Below, one piece after another: positions 1-11,310 of a DNA stretch of 64,000 bases (position 1 is its first letter; each line of letters starts with the position of its first letter). Position numbers and translations under genes: made by a program. Under the pieces are notes generated by a model. It was not told the DNA's origin and did no database searches. It saw only the letters and a program-made list of their open reading frames with translations. Source of the DNA: Anaspis maculata (Eukaryota; Arthropoda; Insecta; Coleoptera; Scraptiidae); the NCBI GenBank assembly GCA_949128115.1, contig OX421965.1, positions 7,258,753 to 7,322,752 on the forward strand. The letters are read 5' to 3'.

Positions 1-1260
1 TCCCCTACCTTAGATGACGTCGGAATTTTACGAGTACAAAGCAGAATCGGTCACTCCCCAGAATTATCGACAGAAGCAAAAATGCCAGCAATACTGGATC
101 CAAAGCATAAATTCACACGGCTTCTGGTTCAGCATTATCACAAAAAATCCGGCCATCAAGGCAGAGAAACGGTAATAAATGAATTACGCCAACGTTTCTG
201 GATCATTCACATTAGAGCAGTGGTACGTAAGACGTCCAGAGATTGTCTCTATTGTCAAATACGACGCGCCAAGCCAGGATCTCCAGAAATGGCACAGCTA
301 CCAAGTTTTCGAGTGTCAAGGTTCGTTCGTGCTTTTACCGTAGTAGGTGTGGATTACTTTGGCCCAATGACCGTCAAGATTGGCCGCCGGCAAGAGAAGC
401 GGTACGGGGTTTTGTTCACCTGCATGGCAGTGAGGGCAGTGCACATCGAGTTGGCAAACTCACTATCAACAGATTCTGCAATTCAAGCCCTTCGTCGTAT
501 GATGGCTCGGCGGGGGTGCCCTCAGAAGATTTATTCAGACAATGGAACTAACTTCAGAGGAGCTGATCGCGAGTTGAAGCAAGAAATAAAAAATCTCAAC
601 CAGCTGCAAATAGGTGACTTCCTCTCAACGAAAGGCGTGGAATGGGTTTTCAATCCCCCATCAGCGCCTCACATGGGAGGCGTCTGGGAACGAATGGTTA
701 GATCAATCAAGACGGCGCTTAAAGCTGTGCTGAACGAGACGACGCCAAAAGAAGAAACGCTGCTGACGCTGCTGGTAGAAGCTGAGCACATCGTAAATTG
801 CCGACCGCTTACCTACGTTTCATCCGATTCAAACGATCCAGAGTGCCTCACGCCTAATCATTTTTTGCTGGGAACGTCATCCAACGTACCAATGCCTGGG
901 AGTTTTACTGACGATGACTTATCCCTTCATAAGCAATGGCGAATCAGTCAAAGACTCGCTGACATGTTCTGGAAAAGGTGGATTCGTGAATATTTGCCGA
1001 CGCTGACTCTTAGGTCAAAATGGTTAGACGACAGGGGTCCAGTTATGAAGGTCGGCGATCTTGTTTTTATTGCTGACGGGAATCTGCCGCGCAATGTTTG
1101 GCCAAGAGGAAAAGTCGTTGAAGTTTTTCCTGGTACGGACGGCAAAATTCGGGTCGCTGAAGTTGAAACCAAGAACGGCAGATACAGACGGCCAGTCGTG
1201 AAACTTTGTCGACTTATGGGGGTGGAGAATGTTGAGGCAGAAGGCAGGAGCAGTAGCTGA
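1..1260 (+). CDS. BEL/Pao retrotransposon pol, C-terminal part (integrase plus tail domain), open at the left window edge
   Basis: Integrase inserts retrotransposon cDNA into chromosomes. The frame is open from base 1, so the start lies outside the window; the first internal ATG is at 82. Numbering from that Met, an HHCC zinc-binding motif is seen (H20, H25, C55, C58), followed by an rve-type core with an apparently complete catalytic triad: D91 in VDYFGPM, D153 in YSDNGTNF and E203 in GGVWERM. The tail (about residues 290-385, containing GDLVFIADGNLPRNVWPRGK) resembles the DUF5641 domain that follows BEL/Pao integrases. No stop interrupts it. The stop at 1258-1260 lies about 30 bp inside the presumed 3' LTR, as is common in this family. 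The upstream gag, protease and reverse transcriptase are outside the window, so the state of the whole element cannot be judged. Confidence 0.93.
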   Translation, partial: SPTLDDVGILRVQSRIGHSPELSTEAKMPAILDPKHKFTRLLVQHYHKKSGHQGRETVINELRQRFWIIHIRAVVRKTSRDCLYCQIRRAKPGSPEMAQLPSFRVSRFVRAFTVVGVDYFGPMTVKIGRRQEKRYGVLFTCMAVRAVHIELANSLSTDSAIQALRRMMARRGCPQKIYSDNGTNFRGADRELKQEIKNLNQLQIGDFLSTKGVEWVFNPPSAPHMGGVWERMVRSIKTALKAVLNETTPKEETLLTLLVEAEHIVNCRPLTYVSSDSNDPECLTPNHFLLGTSSNVPMPGSFTDDDLSLHKQWRISQRLADMFWKRWIREYLPTLTLRSKWLDDRGPVMKVGDLVFIADGNLPRNVWPRGKVVEVFPGTDGKIRVAEVETKNGRYRRPVVKLCRLMGVENVEAEGRSSS

Positions 1261-1430
1261 TTGTTGGAGTTGTTGTTGAATAGTTGAATTAATGAAGTTG
1301 TCACATACTTTTGAATAATAAAAAAATATAATGTCGAATATGTTTTGAGACCAGAACACCTCGCATTTATCGATTAGTTACAAATTCAGTCACAACCAAA
1401 GATACATTTTCAGCAATGATTAATCTAGGA
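1230..1430 (+). mobile_element. Presumed start of the BEL/Pao 3' LTR (right limit unresolved)
   Basis: A purine-rich tract, GGGGGTGGAGAA, ends at 1229 and is followed by TGTTGAGGC at 1230. A polypurine tract followed by TGTT is the usual 3' LTR boundary in BEL elements. An AATAAA-like signal lies near 1317. I could not fix the right end because the 5' LTR is outside the window; the end coordinate is where a different tandem repeat begins. Confidence 0.55.
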
Positions 1431-1434
1431 ATTA

Positions 1435-1760
1435 AAGTTCTAGCTAATATTCGAGGGTGTGAAACTCGCCGTTAAATGTCTAAATTCCGGTTTTACAGAT
1501 CATTGTCGCAATATTTGACTACCGTAGTAGCACAGACTGTTCTAGGATTAAAGATACTAACTCATTACGAGTCTTTAAAACTGGCAATTAGACGTCTAAA
1601 TCCTCGTTACACAGACCACTGTCGCAATATTTGGCTTTGCCCTCGCTAGTTACCCATCAATAACAGATGTAGTCAGAAACATAAATAAACTGCAGCACGA
1701 CTATTCTGGAATGAAACATCCAGCTCATAGAGAGTGTGAAACTCACCCTTAAGGGCTCCC
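1435..1760. repeat. Degenerate tandem repeat, units of roughly 105-135 bp
   Basis: The phrases GTTCTAG, GTCTAAAT and CAGTGTCGCAATATTTG-like (CA[GT]..TGTCGCAATATTTG) recur at about 1435-1518 and 1540-1635, with a weaker third part (ATTCTGG..., GTGTGAAACTCACC) at 1700-1755. A single diverged copy of the core (CGTCCAAATCCCGG, TCGTTGTCGCAAT) is also present at about 6098-6148. Confidence 0.6.
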
Positions 1761-2730
1761 TTACTTAGCCTAAAAATGTCAAACTGAAAAGAGCAGTTTT
1801 CTTCGTAACCGTTGAACAGAAAAAATCGGGGAAGATGGCTACATGTAGATAAATATCATGAGTATAAATTGAATACTTCAGTTGGTTGATGAAACATGAT
1901 TTATTTCCAAGAATCTGGAAAAAATTCAGAAACTTCAATGCTTATTACTGAATTTCTCAGTTTGTAAGACCCCACAAAAAAGGCAATGCATTTTAAAGTG
2001 TACCCTCAACATTCAGATTTCTTTCACTGCTATGACTTTGGCAATTCCTTTCCTGGTTCAACGTGAAACCGCTTAGTTCCGGCAGTGGAGCCGAATTTTC
2101 TGTCGCATTGAAGGATAAGTTCTTGGGCGATTCCTATTTTTTACCGATTACAGGTCATGGTCAGTTTAGCTACCCTGAGACAGATGGCTCCGCTCGTACA
2201 TTTGAAAATTTGAATGTCATCCACTGCAACTGTATCAGTCATGATGACAATCTAACGTCAATCTTTTGAATCGTGCTGTTAAACTATCCCCTGCTTCCTT
2301 CTTCCTTGCCAGTTATAGCCTGTTGTGATAGTAATAAAAACTTGAAGGCTGTATTTACCGCGTCAAAAGTGACCAAACTGAAGTGAAAAATGTTCAAAGA
2401 ATCAAGTTCACAAACCAACTGATCGGCAAGTGAAAGATTTGGTGATAACAAGTAACCACAATACCCTGTTGTGTTGCGCGAAGGGGAAGGGGACACCTCA
2501 AGGGCTGCCCAGTGGGAGGTTCACGACGCGACGGGGTCGTCATTTGAGTTTGTGGGTCGGCCGGATAACCTCCAAACTCAACAACTACCTAGTAGGTACA
2601 CTAGACGAACCCCGCGCAGACAGACCACTTGGCGTCTACTCCTGAAATTACTGTAAGAGTAGCCTTACTAACAAGGATTGCTCGGCTGAGAAAAACAGGA
2701 CATGTGCAATATAATAATTCCATATAATAA
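1761..2730. other. Unannotated stretch
   Basis: No gene or repeat recognised. About 2465-2645 is more GC-rich than its surroundings and stays open in more than one forward frame for 60-70 codons, but the translations match no family I know. Confidence 0.4.
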
Positions 2731-3183
2731 AACTTTTTAGATCGTTGGGCAAGTCTGATTCTTCAGAAAAAATACTCAAAAATTCACGAAATTGTTTATA
2801 TTCGAGAGATCATTCATCAAGAAGCGACAGCTCGTCCACCTAACACTACCGGCACAGCACAACCACCACCTCCACCACCACCACATCCAACCGCTCGTCG
2901 GCGCTCTTCTCTAGATCAATCACAATCTTCGTTGCCTATCGTCCTCCGCAAATCCGAAAGACCGAAAGCAGTCACAACGCTACTTAGGTCGACGACAGCG
3001 TCGACACAATGCCTCTTAGGCCCGTCACTTTGTCACATCGGCGGCCTCAACTCAAGGACGATCACTATGAAGCCGGTCCCATTCCCCATGACTCCCCCTT
3101 CGATGAGCCTGGATGACACAAGGATTGCTCTTGCTTCTTTTTGCCACATCGACTGGGTTCCATCGTCGTTTTATCCACTGTGA
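2731..3183 (+). other. Open frame of about 150 codons with a poly-proline run, no recognisable family, no early ATG
   Basis: The frame is open from just after a stop at 2728-2730 to the stop at 3181-3183. It contains a Gln-Pro7-His-Pro run (about 2860-2890) followed by a basic, Ser-rich segment. The only ATGs are near its 3' end, so if coding it would be an internal exon or a decayed transposon frame. The proline run is a simple CCA-type repeat and could be chance. Confidence 0.15.
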
Positions 3184-5857
3184 GGTCCTCTGGGTTTCTC
3201 ACGGTAATGACAACTCAATTTTAGGTTGATAACGATAGCCAACAATAGACGGCTAGCCGATGGCTAGCGGCGGTAGCATCAGGCGGTTTCGCGGGCCGTT
3301 GAAGAAATAGAACGTTTAATAGTAGTTGTCACAATGACAAATTCTGAAGTTGTCAAAATCCTTGGAAACGTCAGGGTTGGCTATCACGGCGGCCAACTTC
3401 GTGCGGCGGCCTCACAGCACGCTATGTCGGTGCTGTTTTTTAGGCCAAAAATGCGGGTGACTCAAGGAGGGGGTGACCAGGGGTGGTCAAGTCAGATTGT
3501 TAGAGCCGTGCCAGTTAGACAGAGAGCAAAGAGACGAAGACGAAGTAATTTTGCTAAATGCAAATAAAAGATGGCGCCAGTATATGCAGCGTTTTGCAGC
3601 GATCTCAAACTATTCAAATACAAAATCAAAGCAGTCTCATGTCACGAACGAGGATGACAAGTTTCAAACTTTTTTAAAACGGTGGTTCGGAGTGTGGTTT
3701 TTCTTCGAAATCGATAGAAGGTGAATGGAAATGGACAATAATGGATGCTACATCGGTGCAAAACAGTATCACGGAAGGTATGCTGATAAATTAAAAATTC
3801 CATGAACTTCTGAGCGAACTCCTACAAACGGTCCAAGTTTCATATTGCGAATGTTACAGATGTTCCAACCACGGAAAAGAACTAGGACTGCGAATACCTT
3901 CTTGTGATGTTCCTGGATGCAATTCAAAGAATAAAGACCTCTAGGTACCCCGAGAATCCCGAGATCTATCCCAACTTCCAACTCCCCATCCCAGAACAAA
4001 TATTCGCAGCAGCTCTTGAAACGGAAATCAACAAGTACGAGCATATACAGAACTTTGAACATTTGAACATGCTTCCGACATGTCTAACAAAATAATTTTC
4101 AAATGGAGCGTTCTTTGCATGGAACACAAAGCCAGATGACTTCAAACTAGATGCACAAAAAATCATAGCTTTAAAGAAGAAGCAGTACATACCGGCTGCA
4201 GCTTACAGCATAGGTATTTCAAAATCATACCAAACATTTTGCGATCAACTCTCGGTACTCAAATGCTGTATTTTTGGAATTTCAGAAAACCCTTGAAGGA
4301 GACCACTACGTTATTTTATGCCCCCTTTGAATATTGAACGGCAAAAAGACAAGGTCGTGACTCGTACTTCACCATCACAAGAGTAGTGCAGCTCTAGGAA
4401 GATCTTCAGGAACAACAAAAAATGGTAGTGCATGCTGAAGCTACGGTATAGCTTCAACTTCAACAGCTGCTTTCTTCGCCTGTGAAATTGTCATCGCATA
4501 CGGATACGGATCCAAATGAAGTTGTGCACTGAGCACTGAGCTGTTTTCTCATCTGTATATCAATCCCCACTTTCTGTCGTATTCGAGGTCCCATTTGAGT
4601 CAGGCTCTGCAATCTCCTTTTAATTTTAAATGACATAATCTAGCATTTTTGAGATTCGGCTGGACTGAATCGAAAAACTTGAGAATCATGAGCCTCTTTC
4701 ATTAAGCTACTCTACAACTTTATAATTTGCACTTTGCAAAAGCTTGAGGAGTTGTTAAGCAGTATTTTCGGAGCAATACCAATCGAATTTTGCCAAGTGT
4801 AAAGTAAAAAGTTGCCAAATAGCTTCATGAAATAGTTCCGGGCATTGAAATATTTTGGCGAAAGCAGTCAACTAATACAACTAATCAAATGTAGAGATGA
4901 CTGAATTTATAATAATCTCAAAATTCTTATTGTTTCTTCTGTTTCAACTCACCAGCATATATTTTAGATGGTTAGTTATTGTATTATGTTTAGATGACGA
5001 TAACTTTGAATTGTGAAGAATCTGTGAATTCATTTGACTTGCTTTTGATATACCACCTTATCAAAATAATGTTTTAGTACTTAAATTTCCTTTTATTGCC
5101 ATGTTAAACAACTGCAGTATAAATCCCTTAGAGGTGGAAGCTTGACTTCTTGCGGTCAATTGATAAAACAAAAAAAAAATTATGAATTACGTGAGCAGGT
5201 ACCTACCTACTCAGTCTAGGTAGGTATATACCCAGGCAGCAATTTTATCTTGAATGTTCATTAGTATTGAGAACGTATATTGTAAAATTGTGACATTGCC
5301 TTATTTTCATTACTTATCTTACAGATATTATTTTCATAAAAATAAAAGCTGCTATGTTACACCTCATGACTTTCAATTCTTAGGACATAAAAAGAAGCCA
5401 GCAATACAGCTTCATGAGGTGTATATTGATTAAATAGATATTAACCTAACCACTTAACTATGTAATGTAGTACAATATTCAAACAACAATTTTTTCCCAA
5501 CAGGTACCTCAGATAAAACTATTTTTGTGAGACACAAAAGTTTTAAAGTGAAGGAACCGTTGGAAAAAATTTGTTCGCTTTACTTACATGTATATTATTG
5601 TTGAAATTCAACGTGGGCAAAAACTTAGTGGTTAGTTTGATCTCTTTTTAGTCTGTACATTTCGTGAAAGGAAAAAATTTCGGATTCAGCAATAGGCTAT
5701 TTCAAATTTCCCGCCTGTGATAGTTCCTGGATGCAAATAAGAGATGGCGCTTTGTAGGAACAGCGTAAACCCGGTAACTTGGCTTTCTATAATGAGGCTC
5801 TTCGCTGGGGGTGACTGGCAGCAAGGGACTGGCGTTCGTGCATTGCAGGCATGTGCG
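3184..5857. other. Unannotated AT-rich stretch
   Basis: No gene or known element recognised. A TAGG/TACC-rich microsatellite-like patch lies at about 5198-5230. Several overlapping short open frames at 3770-4190 have no recognisable product. Confidence 0.4.
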
Positions 5858-6026
5858 GGCGCGCCATCTGTTGATCGATAGCAGTAATTCAGTGGTAAGA
5901 GTTCTATTATGATTAACCAGTGTACATGTTGCTGGAGCATCTCGCGCCATCTGTTAATCAATAGCAGTAGTTCAGTTGTGCAAGTTCTATTCTGTGAAAC
6001 CAGCGTACACGTTGCTTTCGCCTCCC
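5858..6026. repeat. Tandem duplication of about 83 bp
   Basis: Two adjacent units share GCGCCATCTGTT, ATAGCAGTA, TTCAGT, AGTTCTATT and ACCAG.GTACA.GTTGCT. They begin near 5864 and 5943. The core GATGGCGC/GCGCCATC also occurs alone at about 3570, 5743 and 15171. Confidence 0.7.
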
Positions 6027-6559
6027 GTCACCAGGCTGCAGCATCTGAGTTATATGAAGTCATTCAGTGACACAAGCTGCTTTTAGGTTATGGTAAGGGC
6101 ACCCTTAAACGTCCAAATCCCGGTTTCACAGATCGTTGTCGCAATTTACTTTTAGTCGTTGTCGCTTTTTTCCTTTGTGGCGCGCTTATTAAGTTCAGTT
6201 TACATGACAGAAAAGCCACTGGCGTAGCCAGGTATCGCTTTCACAGCGAGTGTCCAAAGACGTAGTGTCTTAATCGCAAGGTGATTTCGAGACGACAAAG
6301 ACGAAAAATGGTTAATTTACGCTGCGCCCTGATCCGGACTGTTGTGCAATTTTCCCTGTCAAGATGAAGAACGGGTCTGCTTTCTTCAATGCCGCACATG
6401 TACCACGTCAGACACCGTTTTCGTTTTTCGTAGCTTGATGCCGCCACTTGATGCCGGGCGTTTTCTAGCCGATGTTGGTTTTAGGTTGGGAAGCCCCGTG
6501 CTCAAGTGTAATAGTGTAAACCAAGCTCCAAAATATACTCGTCTCCTTCTGCCTTTGAT
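6027..6559. other. Unannotated stretch
   Basis: Apart from the single diverged repeat copy near 6098-6148, nothing is recognised. Confidence 0.4.
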
Positions 6560-6860
6560 GGCTTGCTCATCAAGCTTGCTCTACACAATGAAATAGCTCA
6601 TCAAGTTCGGCTTACACAAATATGATATTCGTCAAGCTCGGTTCACACATCAAAATTGCTCGTTATGCTCGGCTTGCACCATGGAAACTGTGGTTATCGT
6701 AGCCATGTGGCGCTTTGAACGAGCGCTCGTGAATTAAACCAGTTTTAACATTCAAGTTTCAAATTAGCTATTAGCTTGAGAGGTAGTATAGCTCATTCCA
6801 TGTTGTCTTACTGCTTCTGAGGACTCGTTCATTAAGCTTGGTTTACATCATAAAAAATTG
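6560..6860. repeat. Degenerate short tandem repeat, period roughly 35-45 bp
   Basis: The phrase CTCATCAAGCTTGGCTTACAC recurs in diverged form at about 6566, 6597, 6629 and 6659, and again at about 6830-6850 (CATTAAGCTTGGTTTACATC). Confidence 0.5.
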
Positions 6861-8349
6861 TAGATATTCCGTGAGCTACCGCGCCGATCAGCAGAAGTTG
6901 ATAAAGGCTAGGGACGCGTTCAGACTCGAGTTTTTTTAGCATCGATACGGTACGAAAACTATCACCAGCGTTTGGTTTTGTGCGTTCACGTCTGCCAGTT
7001 GAGAGAATTTTGTACTGTGTTGATCGAATCCAAAACCGAGCGTTCATTCAGATTAAATTTGACGACGTAGAACATCCAGGAAAGTGAAAGCGCGAGCTAG
7101 GCATTTTTTGCCGGCTAAAGAAGCACTAGCACACAAAGGCCTACCAAAGAAACCGTCCACCATCTGCAGGTGGCATAAAAAAACGACTAGGGTCCTAGGA
7201 AGCATTCCATTTCCCAGGCGGCTTTCCCCTTGTTGAGAAATGTCTCAACTCTTACCTAATTAATTTATTGTACACCAAATTGACCTTTAGCTGATTGACA
7301 AGTCTGTGAGTAAGCACCAGATGCACGTAAATTGATCAAATTAAGACACCCAACTTTCATCTAAATTATTTGATCAGCAATAAAGTTGATGGCTATAATT
7401 TCGGAATACTAGGACCATACTCAATGGGCTGATAATCTCTATCTGAGCGGAATGGAAAGAGTAAACTCGATATCTCTCTGAGTTCAAATAAGTCGCACCG
7501 AAAAGATACGAGGCCTTTTTGGCACGTAGCACAGGTTCTAGGAACCGATCCACGTGAACCCATTTCCGTCAGGCAGGTCTCCGAAAATCGGTTCTGGCTG
7601 GCATACAACCGTAGTACATGCTCACTTAACGCACGGCCTGAATGTTTCGCCTATAATACAAGCCGAAGACGACACGATGATTGGCTTTTTGAGTGTATGA
7701 GGCTCGGGACATGCGAGCGCTATAATGCATCCAGAAATCCGGATAAAAATGATGTTTGGCTCTCTTGTATCCATCATCCGCCCCTTTCCATCGGCGATTT
7801 ATTTCTTTTCTTTCTCGTTCGGATTTTATTCAGGACTCGAGGAGCGTGGGGGCGCGGTGATGGTGGCGTGAAGCCCGCTTAAGCTTAATCCGGAGCAGGA
7901 TGTATGATTTATGCGAGGCTCGAGAGGCACATACACGCCAGCATGCGAGAACTGCAACTTTTATTAGAAGAGAGAGACAGACACAGAAGACGTAAAGCCC
8001 TCCCGCGGCATCATTACTGGAGAGAAAACTGTTGAAAAACGAGCTCCGGAAAAATCCGGAAGATAATTATCCACTCCATAATATACTCTTGCTAAATACA
8101 TGGACGGTGCTGCGAGATTGCGAAAAAAGCTTCGCGGGAAGATATATGGTTTTACATTATTATAATTTACTTTGAGCTGATGGTTTTCTCACGGGAGTTG
8201 AGTGTAAAGTAATCTTTAATTAACCTATCGAGCTCGAATCTGCCAAAAGTCATTCGATGCGCTCGTCAGTGCTCAGGGGAAAGGCATATTTGGGGTTGGC
8301 ATCGTTGTTCCTTGACATTTAGTTTCAATGGTGCTGAAAGGTTGATAAT
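6861..8349. other. Unannotated stretch with one dispersed repeat
   Basis: A ~43-bp segment at 7489-7532 (AAGTCGCACCGAAAAG, then ACGAGGCCTTTTTGGCA) recurs at 25638-25680. Otherwise no gene or element is recognised. Confidence 0.4.
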
Positions 8350-8508
8350 GGGCGCTTTCCATTTACCGACACAAGTCAACTTGTGTCGACACAAATCGGC
8401 ACAAATGCGTTTCATATGATTTGTGTTGCTGTGTGTCATCGACACAAGCAAACACAAGTCGACTTGTTGACACAAACCGACTAAAAGTGTTGTAAATGGA
8501 AAGCGCTC
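8350..8508. mobile_element. Hairpin MITE with GCGCTTTCCATTTAC ends
   Basis: The left end GGGCGCTTTCCATTTAC is mirrored at the right by GTAAATGGAAAGCGCTC. The interior is dense in ACACAAG and CTTGTGT motifs that add internal pairing. GTTGATA on the left and TATCAAC on the right extend the symmetry outward. No transposase is present and no clear target duplication was found, so the superfamily is unassigned. Confidence 0.75.
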
Positions 8509-9510
8509 ACAGACTATCAACACTGTCAACCCCAAAGACAACAGGCTGTCGATTTTACGTCAGCAGAGATGTAAAAAAATCTTTGCACGTTCAAGATTGA
8601 GTCCTTGAGTTAACAAGTCATAACATATTTATAATTTTTCTAAAAAAAAAAAACAACTGACAGGTGACACTTGACATTTAAAGTTGACATTATTGACATT
8701 TACGACATAAAGACGTAATCGCCTTCTAAATCCAATCGCTTCCCCGGCCCTCATACTGATAAGGTACATAGGTAGTGGTACTACTGGTACTAAAATCTTT
8801 TTTACTGTATCTATCTACTACCTATACCCACTTCAATTATTCGCAATTGGTTGGAAACGTTGTTTGGCTCCATCAAATTTACGTCAAGTTTGATATCTGC
8901 ATTATGCTAGTTTAATTATGTACTCGTACGGAGGCATGGATTCTCGCTATTAGTTCGCATAAACCACGGAAGTCAAGAGATGCATAATGTAGCAAAAGCA
9001 ATAGAACATAGTGTACAAAGCAGTGTCTAGACTTTCAGAGATTATCTATCTGTAACTGTAACATAACGACAAGAGTATACGTTAGCTATGTACGGAGCAC
9101 ACAAATCGATTCGTCACAATTTTAGGTAAGAGTGCCTACATACTCGTACATACAGGGTTGTATTCAAGTCTTGCACAAAAGTCATAATTTTATATCATGG
9201 ATTTTTCCTGGAAATCATGCTTGAACACGACAATAATAAACCACATATTTGTTGAATTGACATGCGAAAGAAATAGGCTATTAATTAGCTTTATACGAGA
9301 TCGATGGCTCGTTCCCCTGAAGATTAGTTGACGTGACGGACGGACGGACAAAGTGCAGCTTAAAGGGAGATTCTTTCTGTGGAATTGCGCTGAGAGGGAT
9401 ATAGTAGAAGAGATAGTCTAAATAATCGTTTTAAAATCTAAGCGAGTCAGCACTGGCTGAAAGAGACAAACTGATTTGGTTGATCTGAAGATGTCTCTTA
9501 CACCATATTT
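8509..9510. other. Unannotated AT-rich stretch
   Basis: Short direct repeats of TTGACATTTA (8665-8710) and GGTACTA-like words (8760-8795) are seen, but no gene or element. Confidence 0.4.
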
Positions 9511-10527
9511 TTTCAATTTTGAAACTAGTGAATTCAGTTGTCAACTAGTTCGTAAATTCAATTTCAAACCCGGAAATTCAATTTTGAACTTGGAAAAATT
9601 CAATTCCAAACTTAAAGCTCCAATTTTGGAATTCGTTACTGTAATTTCAGTCGGAAATTGAATACTGAGCTCGTAAATTTAATGTCGAACTTCTGAATTC
9701 AATCTCTGACACGCAGACACTTTTCAGTTTTTGAACTCATAATCAGAAATTCAATTTTCAGCACGGGAATCCATTCCTAAACCCAAAAATATTCAATTTT
9801 AAATCTCGTGAACTCTATTCTGGACTCGAAAGTACAATTTCAAATTCGTCATCCAATTTTCTACTCGGAAATTTAATTCTAGGCTAGAAATTCAATTTTG
9901 AACTAGCCATTCAAATCTTTAACTCGAAATTCTCCAAGTTTAAAACTCGGAAATCCAATCTTCAACAAGGAAATTCTATTCTATTCTGAACTAGGAATTT
10001 CAATTTTAAACTTAAAAATTCAGTTCTAAGCTCTACATTTTTCAATTTTGAAACTCGTGAATTCAGTTCTTGACTCTTGCATTCAATTAAAAATTGAACT
10101 CGGAAATTCAATTTTAAACTCAAAAATTCAATGTCAAACTCGAAGTTCTTCAATTTTAGAACTTCTCAATTGAGTTTTGAACTCGTAAATTCGAGAGTTA
10201 ATTCAATTTAAAATGCGGAAACTCAAATTTGAAATAGAAAATTTGATGCTAAACTTATAAATTCAATTTTGAACTCGTAGATTCAATTCTAAATTTAGAA
10301 ATTCTATTTTTATTTTGGAAATTCAAATTCTATACTAGAGACTCCAATTTTGGAACTAGTTTATGTAATTTTGAACTCGTAAATTCAAACCTAAACTCGA
10401 AATTCTTGAATTTCACACTCTTGACATTCAAATTTAAATTTGGAAATTCAAGTTTCAAGACGGAAATCCAATTCAAAATTCGGAACTTCAATTTGAGACT
10501 CGTATTCAAATAAAAACTCGAAATTCT
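9511..10527. repeat. Degenerate tandem array, ~26-bp unit, about 1 kb
   Basis: The unit is close to GAACTCGGAAATTCAATTTT, repeated about forty times with variable spacing and many substitutions. The array starts and stops abruptly and gives low-complexity open frames on both strands. It is an AT-rich minisatellite rather than a gene. Confidence 0.9.
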
Positions 10528-11310
10528 GGCTATTGGGTTTGTATTTATAAGCAGTTTCCTAGGACCTCACTCATACCAGTCCATCCCTGGGCACTTGTGC
10601 AAGATCGCTGGTTGAATCCAGGGTCAATATATCAGGAATTTGTTGTAGCTATCTCCAAGACACAAGGATCTTTGCACTGCTTTTCAACTCTTCAGCAGCA
10701 CAAAAGATACAAATACCTATTATAGGAGAAACGCAAGATACAATATCCACGATATAACTCGAATGTTCCGGAATCGATCAAGCCGATATATTGCTTTTCA
10801 ATTATCACGAGCTCAAGAACAATGAGAATTCCTCAGAATTACTGTGCCTTTGGTGATTCTTAAACTTCCTCATGCCCTTACACAGATTTTCGATGTAGGT
10901 GCTTCTACAGCTGCGTTTTGGTACTGCGAGTTCATGAGCTTATGCATTTTCCAGTAAGTATATCCAACATCTTGGAAGTTGCAGGACACGAACTTTTACC
11001 ATTATTAAAACGCGAAAGAGTTTAAAGTTCAAACAAGAATCGATCCAATCAGCTCGTCAATCAAAATCTGATTTGTGACGGGCAATTTGAGAAGGAAATG
11101 AACTTTTCGACATGTTTCAGCGTTTTATACTTCAGAAGTGAAGTTATTGATTGGGGGATGAGGAATATTATACCAGTTTACCTATTACCTATACCTAACT
11201 AAGTACATTTTGAAAGTTTTTGCGTGCGGTATATAATAGGGAAAGTTTTAATGGATTGTTACATAAATCAAACCGGACAATTTTAAGAATCAATATTTCA
11301 TAGCTCTTAT
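10528..11310. other. Unannotated stretch
   Basis: No gene or repeat recognised. Confidence 0.4.

Noticed and set aside
1230..2060. Complete BEL/Pao LTR
   Set aside because: Only the left boundary is supported. Without the 5' LTR or a target duplication the right end cannot be placed.
9476..10153. Asn/Phe/Lys-rich frames in the 9.5-10.5 kb region
   Set aside because: Low-complexity translations of the ~26-bp tandem array.
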